Positions 60,172 through 64,000 of a DNA stretch of 64,000 bases are shown one piece after another. Position numbers and translations under genes: made by a program. Positions within the stretch are counted from its first letter, which is position 1, and every line of letters starts with the position of its first letter. Under the pieces are notes generated by a model. That model did not search any database. It had not been told where the DNA came from and saw nothing but the letters and a program-made list of their open reading frames with translations. Source of the DNA: UBA3006 sp031401235 (GTDB lineage: Bacteria; Actinomycetota; Acidimicrobiia; Acidimicrobiales; Ilumatobacteraceae). Location: positions 62,001 through 126,000 of the forward strand of contig JANNRJ010000002.1 of assembly GCA_031401235.1 (NCBI GenBank), in the 5' to 3' direction.

Positions 60172-61527
60172 ATGTTTGATTCATTAGCCGATCGCCTTGG
60201 TGGGATTCTCAAGCGAGTCCGCAACAAAGGTCGTCTCACCCAAGACGATGTCGATGAGATGCTCGGCGAGATTCGCACGGCTCTCCTTGAAGCCGATGTC
60301 AATGTCGGAGTAGTTGGCAATGTGATCGAACACATTCGTCAGCAATCCGTCGGTGCCACAGTGTCAACTGCGCTCAACCCCGGCCAACAAGTCATCAAGA
60401 TTGTCAATGCCGAACTTGTGGCAATGCTCGGAGGTGAAACGCTCAAAATCACCTACGCCTCGCATCCACCCACGGTGGTGCTCATGGCTGGATTGCAGGG
60501 GTCTGGCAAAACTACAAGTGCGGCGAAATTGGCTGGATGGTTCAAATCACAAGGTCGCCAACCGTTATTGGTGGGGGCCGACTTGCAGCGACCGGCTGCG
60601 GTTGAACAACTGAAGGTGCTCGGCGCTCAACTTGATGTGCCCGTGTTCTCCATACCGGGCGATCCGGTTGCCACGGCTAGGGCCGGTTTGGACATGGCGC
60701 GCAGTCTGGGGCGCGATGTGCTCATCGTCGATACAGCGGGTCGACTGGCGATTGATCAAGAGATGATGGAGCAAGTTCGAAAAATCTCAGATGCTGTGTC
60801 GCCCCAATACACGTTCTTGGTGGTGGACGCGATGACCGGTCAAGATGCGGTCACCGTTGCCAAGGCGTTCGACGACGCGTTATCGATCTCAGGTGTCATT
60901 CTGACGAAACTCGATGGAGATGCCCGTGGAGGAGCGGCTCTGTCGGTGAAGCAGGTAATCGGCAAGCCAATCGCCTTTGCCACCACCGGAGAAAAACTTG
61001 ACTCCTTCGAACAATTTCACCCCGATCGGATGGCCAGTCGCATCCTGGGTATGGGCGACATGCTCACACTCATTGAGCAAGCCGAACGCGTTTATGAAAA
61101 GGATCAAGCCGAATCGGCGGCGGCAAAGATGCTTGAAGGTGCATTCACCTTGGATGACTTTCTGGATCAATTGCAACAGATCAAGAAAATGGGGCCACTG
61201 CAAAACATGATGGGCATGATTCCCGGGATGCCAAAGGAAATGAAGAACGCCGAAATTGGTGATGATCAGGTAAGGCTCACGGAAGCAATTATTCGTTCGA
61301 TGACTGCCGACGAGCGCAGACGACCCGAGATAATCAATGGCAGTCGTCGGATTCGAATCGCCAAAGGCAGCGGTTCACAGATTGCCGATGTCAATCGCCT
61401 CGTCAAACAATTCAGTGAAATGCAGAAAATGATGAAGCGAATGGGTGCTGCTGGTGGCAAAGGTGGCAAAGGTTCAAAAGGCTTTGATTTGGCCGAGGCG
61501 TTGGGCTCTCGGGTCTCACCCCGCTAA
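60172..61527 (+). CDS. ffh: Signal recognition particle protein Ffh (SRP54)
   Basis: 451 residues. NG domain GLQGSGKTTSAAKLA, DLQRPAAVEQLK, DTAGRLAID, TKLDGDARGG, and Met-rich M domain (~320-430) ending in a Gly/Lys tail. Binds signal peptides and 4.5S RNA. The SRP RNA gene was not seen in the window. Confidence 0.95.
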   Translation: MFDSLADRLGGILKRVRNKGRLTQDDVDEMLGEIRTALLEADVNVGVVGNVIEHIRQQSVGATVSTALNPGQQVIKIVNAELVAMLGGETLKITYASHPPTVVLMAGLQGSGKTTSAAKLAGWFKSQGRQPLLVGADLQRPAAVEQLKVLGAQLDVPVFSIPGDPVATARAGLDMARSLGRDVLIVDTAGRLAIDQEMMEQVRKISDAVSPQYTFLVVDAMTGQDAVTVAKAFDDALSISGVILTKLDGDARGGAALSVKQVIGKPIAFATTGEKLDSFEQFHPDRMASRILGMGDMLTLIEQAERVYEKDQAESAAAKMLEGAFTLDDFLDQLQQIKKMGPLQNMMGMIPGMPKEMKNAEIGDDQVRLTEAIIRSMTADERRRPEIINGSRRIRIAKGSGSQIADVNRLVKQFSEMQKMMKRMGAAGGKGGKGSKGFDLAEALGSRVSPR

Positions 61528-61530
61528 CCT
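61525..61530 (+). promoter_or_regulatory. Candidate leaderless -10 box (TAACCT) of rpsP
   Basis: TAACCT, 7 nt, ATG 61538. The first three bases are the ffh stop codon. No ribosome site. Confidence 0.6.
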
Positions 61531-61537
61531 GTCACCC

Positions 61538-61810
61538 ATGTCAGTCAAGCTTCGCCTCACCAGAGTGGGCAAAACCAAGCAGCCGCACTATCGCATCGTT
61601 GCTGCCGATACCCGTAATGCCCGCGACGGAAAATTCCTTGAAATCGTCGGTAACTATCACCCCAAGAACGACCCTTCGGTGCTCAGCGTGGACAATGTAA
61701 AAGCCATCAAATGGCTTAAGCAAGGCGCATTGCCAAGCGAGCGAGTGAAGAAACTTCTTGAAATTTCAGGTGCATGGGCGGAGTTTTCCGCTTCAAAGTC
61801 CGCCAAGTAA
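61538..61810 (+). CDS. rpsP: 30S ribosomal protein S16
   Basis: 90 residues from ATG 61538. (M)SVKLRLTRVGKTKQPHYRIVAAD. Start of the rpsP-khpA-rimM-trmD-rplS group. Confidence 0.96.
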   Translation: MSVKLRLTRVGKTKQPHYRIVAADTRNARDGKFLEIVGNYHPKNDPSVLSVDNVKAIKWLKQGALPSERVKKLLEISGAWAEFSASKSAK

Positions 61811-61825
61811 TTCCGGCTGGTTCTT

Positions 61826-62095
61826 GTGTCTGAAACAGCCAACATCATTCCGGCCCCCGTGGCTTCGGCAGTACTTGATCACGTCGTTCGCTCCATTGTC
61901 GACAATCCTGAAGCGGTTCGCGTGGAGGGTTTTCCTGATGGCGACAAAGTTCTCTTGGAAGTGCGCGTTGGCGATGGCGACCTTGGTCGAGTTATCGGTC
62001 GGCGCGGTCGCACTGCGCAAAGCATTCGCACCGTGGTTCGCGCGGTTGCAACTCGCGATGGCGTAGATGTTGATGTCGACTTCGTCGACGACTGA
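61826..62095 (+). CDS. khpA: KH-domain RNA-binding protein (KhpA/YlqC)
   Basis: 89 residues from GTG 61826. The KH GxxG loop is in VIGRRGRTAQSIRTVV. Conserved between rpsP and rimM in actinobacteria and firmicutes. Confidence 0.93.
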   Translation: MSETANIIPAPVASAVLDHVVRSIVDNPEAVRVEGFPDGDKVLLEVRVGDGDLGRVIGRRGRTAQSIRTVVRAVATRDGVDVDVDFVDD

Positions 62096-62570
62096 GCGAC
62101 TTCCGCCCACGGGCCTGTTGCACGTCGGACGTCTCGCCCGACCACATGGAGTTCACGGAGCAATGTACGTACATTTGTACTCCGATCATCCCGCTCGCAG
62201 CGCAATTGGCGCCCGCTTATGGGCATCGGGGAAATGGTATGAAATCGCTTCATCGAAAAAGCAGTCGGATCGCTGGCTCATCGAATTTGTGGGGCTGGAC
62301 GATCGCAATGTCGCACAAAGTCTTGTTAATCAAGATTTATACGGCGAGCCAATTCAGGATTCGTCAATTTTGTGGGTTCACGAAATGATTGGCAGTGAAG
62401 TGGTGGGAATCGATGGCAAGAAATATGGAGTCTGTGTCAGTGTTATTGACAATCCCGCCCATCCAATTATCGAACTTGAAACAGGCGGGTTAGTGCCAGT
62501 CCCATTTGTGGTGTCGCATGCGGATGGACACATCACCATTGACCCTCCGCAAGGCTTGTTCGATCAATGA
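62067..62570 (+). CDS. rimM: Ribosome maturation factor RimM
   Basis: 167 residues from ATG 62067, overlapping khpA by 29 bp; ATG 62073 and TTG 62118 are possible alternatives. LLHVGRLARPHGVHGAM start of the RimM domain and PRC barrel (VVGIDGKKYG...VPVPF). Assists 30S assembly with S19. Overlaps trmD by 4 nt. Confidence 0.9.
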   Translation: MLMSTSSTTERLPPTGLLHVGRLARPHGVHGAMYVHLYSDHPARSAIGARLWASGKWYEIASSKKQSDRWLIEFVGLDDRNVAQSLVNQDLYGEPIQDSSILWVHEMIGSEVVGIDGKKYGVCVSVIDNPAHPIIELETGGLVPVPFVVSHADGHITIDPPQGLFDQ

Positions 62571-63334
62571 GCGCCAATACTGCCCTGCGCATTGACGTGT
62601 TCTCGATCTTTCCGCATCTAGTAGATGATTTCTGTTCTGCGAGTTTGCTTGGTCGCGCTCGCAACGATCAACTCATCGACTTGCGATGTCATGATTTACG
62701 TGAGCATTCGACTGATGTACACCACAGCGTGGATGATGCACCATTTGGTGGTGGCGCCGGCATGGTATTGCGACCTGAACCAGTATTTGCCGCCGTGGAA
62801 GCAACACAGCCACCACGACCGTTGTTGCTGTTGTCGCCTGGCGGGCGACGATTCGATCAGCACTTTGCCGAGCAACTTCTGGCCGCCGGAGGTTTCAGTT
62901 TGCTATGCGGTCGCTATGAGGGTGTTGATCACCGGATACTTGAACATCTCATCGACGGGGAAGTGTCGGTGGGCGATGTCGTGTTGGCCGGTGGAGAAGT
63001 TGGCGCATGCCTGATAATTGAGGCGGTAACTCGATTGGTGCCTGGTGTCATGGGAAACAGCAATTCTCCAGTATCTGAAAGTTTTGGCTCAAATGGCACT
63101 CTCGAGGAGCCTCAGTACACCCGACCCGCTGAATTTCGCGGTTGGCACGTGCCAGATGTACTACGCAGTGGCGATCATGGGCGCATTGAGCGTTGGAGGC
63201 AGGCTCAGGCGTTACATCGCACCGCCGCTACGCGCCCCGATCTGATAACCAAACGCGGTGGTCTCAACGCTTCCGAAGAACGCTTGTTGGAAGAGTTCCC
63301 GCCTGTGCCGTATCCTTCTAAGTTCCCCATTTAA
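62567..63334 (+). CDS. trmD: tRNA (guanine37-N1)-methyltransferase
   Basis: 255 residues. IDVFSIFPHLVDDF start, PFGGGAGMVLRPEPVF, LLLSPGGRRFDQ, CGRYEGVDHRILEHL and the knot motif. Prevents +1 frameshifting. Confidence 0.95.
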   Translation: MSANTALRIDVFSIFPHLVDDFCSASLLGRARNDQLIDLRCHDLREHSTDVHHSVDDAPFGGGAGMVLRPEPVFAAVEATQPPRPLLLLSPGGRRFDQHFAEQLLAAGGFSLLCGRYEGVDHRILEHLIDGEVSVGDVVLAGGEVGACLIIEAVTRLVPGVMGNSNSPVSESFGSNGTLEEPQYTRPAEFRGWHVPDVLRSGDHGRIERWRQAQALHRTAATRPDLITKRGGLNASEERLLEEFPPVPYPSKFPI

Positions 63335-63364
63335 CGGGTTTCCCCTACTAAAGGATCGTGTGCC

Positions 63365-63712
63365 ATGAAGTCCACCGACATCGTCGACAACCAATTTCTG
63401 CGAACTGATATACCCAGGGTCGGTCCCGGAGACGAAGTCAAGGTGCATGTGCGCGTTATCGAGAGCGGTAAAGAGCGCGTCCAGATATTTCAAGGAAACA
63501 TTGTGGCCATTGCTGGCTCGGGTGTGGCGGAAACCTATACCGTGCGCAAGGTCAGCTATGGGGTCGGCGTCGAACGAACGTTTCCTATGCACAGTCCGTC
63601 GGTGTCCAAACTTGAGGTTGTAAAGCGTGGAGACGTCCGCCGAGCAAAACTGAACTTCCTTCGCGAGCGCAAGGGCAAGTCGGCCAAGATTCGCGAAAAG
63701 CGTGAAGTGTAA
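63365..63712 (+). CDS. rplS: 50S ribosomal protein L19
   Basis: 115 residues. DIPRVGPGDEVKVHVRVIESGKERVQIFQG and RREKRKSAKIREKR-type tail. AAAGGATCG precedes the ATG. Confidence 0.96.
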   Translation: MKSTDIVDNQFLRTDIPRVGPGDEVKVHVRVIESGKERVQIFQGNIVAIAGSGVAETYTVRKVSYGVGVERTFPMHSPSVSKLEVVKRGDVRRAKLNFLRERKGKSAKIREKREV

Positions 63713-63757
63713 GTGGCAATTTTTGCTCCCGTATTTACACATTGAGCGTTGACATCG

Positions 63758-64000
63758 TTGAATACTGACGATCTCGAAAACTTTGAGGCCGAGCGCGAGC
63801 TCCACCTTGCTCAGGAGTATCAAGATGTAGTCGGCATGTTCCGTTTTGCCGTGGAAACTGATCGCCGATTTTATCTTGCCAACAATGTCGATGTAAAAGT
63901 TTTATCCGAGGGATCACGCCCAATAGTTGAAGTGGTATTGGTTGACGCATGGGTGTGGGACATGTACCGCAAAAGCCGATTCGTCCAGCGAGTGCGCGTG
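63758..64000 (+). CDS. DUF2469 family protein, cut by the window edge
   Basis: First 81 codons from TTG 63758 (TTG 63749 also in frame); 3' end outside. DDLENFEAERELHLAQEYQD, FAVETDRRFYLANNVDV and VDAWVWDMYRKSRFVQRVRV match the actinobacterial DUF2469 proteins found after rnhB. Function unknown. Lies 45 bp after rplS. Confidence 0.85.
   Translation, partial: MNTDDLENFEAERELHLAQEYQDVVGMFRFAVETDRRFYLANNVDVKVLSEGSRPIVEVVLVDAWVWDMYRKSRFVQRVRV

Overview
The window looks like chromosomal DNA of a free-living member of the Actinomycetota, most likely class Acidimicrobiia (inference). The supporting marks are a NucS mismatch endonuclease, a fused Kgd-type 2-oxoglutarate enzyme, GTP-dependent PEP carboxykinase, an F420-type LLM oxidoreductase, a TIGR03086/mycothiol-type protein, a UvrD2-like helicase with a degenerate HRDC tail, a DUF2469 gene after rplS, and the run coaD - coiled coil - yceD - rnc - fpg - smc - ftsY - ffh - rpsP - khpA - rimM - trmD - rplS, which matches the mycobacterial order in outline. 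The genome is compact: many genes overlap by 1 or 4 nt, four convergent pairs interlock their stop codons, and at least a dozen genes seem to be transcribed without a leader (TANNNT, 6-8 nt, start codon).

Layout. 1-7789: a signalling/exopolysaccharide locus with two related histidine kinases, two receiver-only response regulators, a membrane-anchored HEAT-repeat protein and a BcsA/PgaC-like glycosyltransferase. The second kinase has a DosS/DosT-like GAF domain that keeps the heme-ligand histidine. 7779-10858: an accessory stretch, AT-rich in its first half, with a small membrane protein, a wHTH-GHKL ATPase-STAS (DUF4325) regulator behind four ~22-bp-spaced repeats, a vapBC-type toxin-antitoxin pair behind a perfect 30-bp palindrome, and a Met-rich heptad-repeat lipoprotein. 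10864-12898: small-molecule enzymes. 12952-21748: a Tad/Flp pilus locus (prepilin peptidase, TadC, a VWA-TadB fusion, CpaF, TadZ, CpaB, TadG, TadE, Flp pilin) with a divergent LuxR-type HTH protein. 21765-26813: nucS, then an AarF-like kinase/cysQ/membrane protein/ettA operon. 26900-45289: metabolism and repair (PuuD-like membrane protein, cupredoxin, kgd, HAD phosphatase, NYN-S1 nuclease, exonuclease III, thioesterase, UvrD2-like helicase, PH-SHOCT protein, LLM oxidoreductase, alpha/beta hydrolase, CaiB/AMACR, PIG-L deacetylase, histidine phosphatase, SPFH protein, pckG, CSD-like protein). 45375-64000: core information genes (fakA-like, recG, rsmD, coaD, sepIVA-like, yceD, rpmF, plsX, rnc, mutM, smc, ftsY, lipoprotein, ffh, rpsP, khpA, rimM, trmD, rplS, DUF2469).

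No rRNA, tRNA, CRISPR array, insertion sequence or complete prophage was recognised. The strongest leads are the heme-type GAF kinase linked to a polysaccharide synthase through a HEAT scaffold, the one-protein HTH/ATPase/STAS switch with its phased operator, the VWA-TadB fusion, the I78-like lipoprotein inside the SRP operon, and a GNAT gene that appears to start at CTG. All functional calls are from reading the sequence; no database search was possible.
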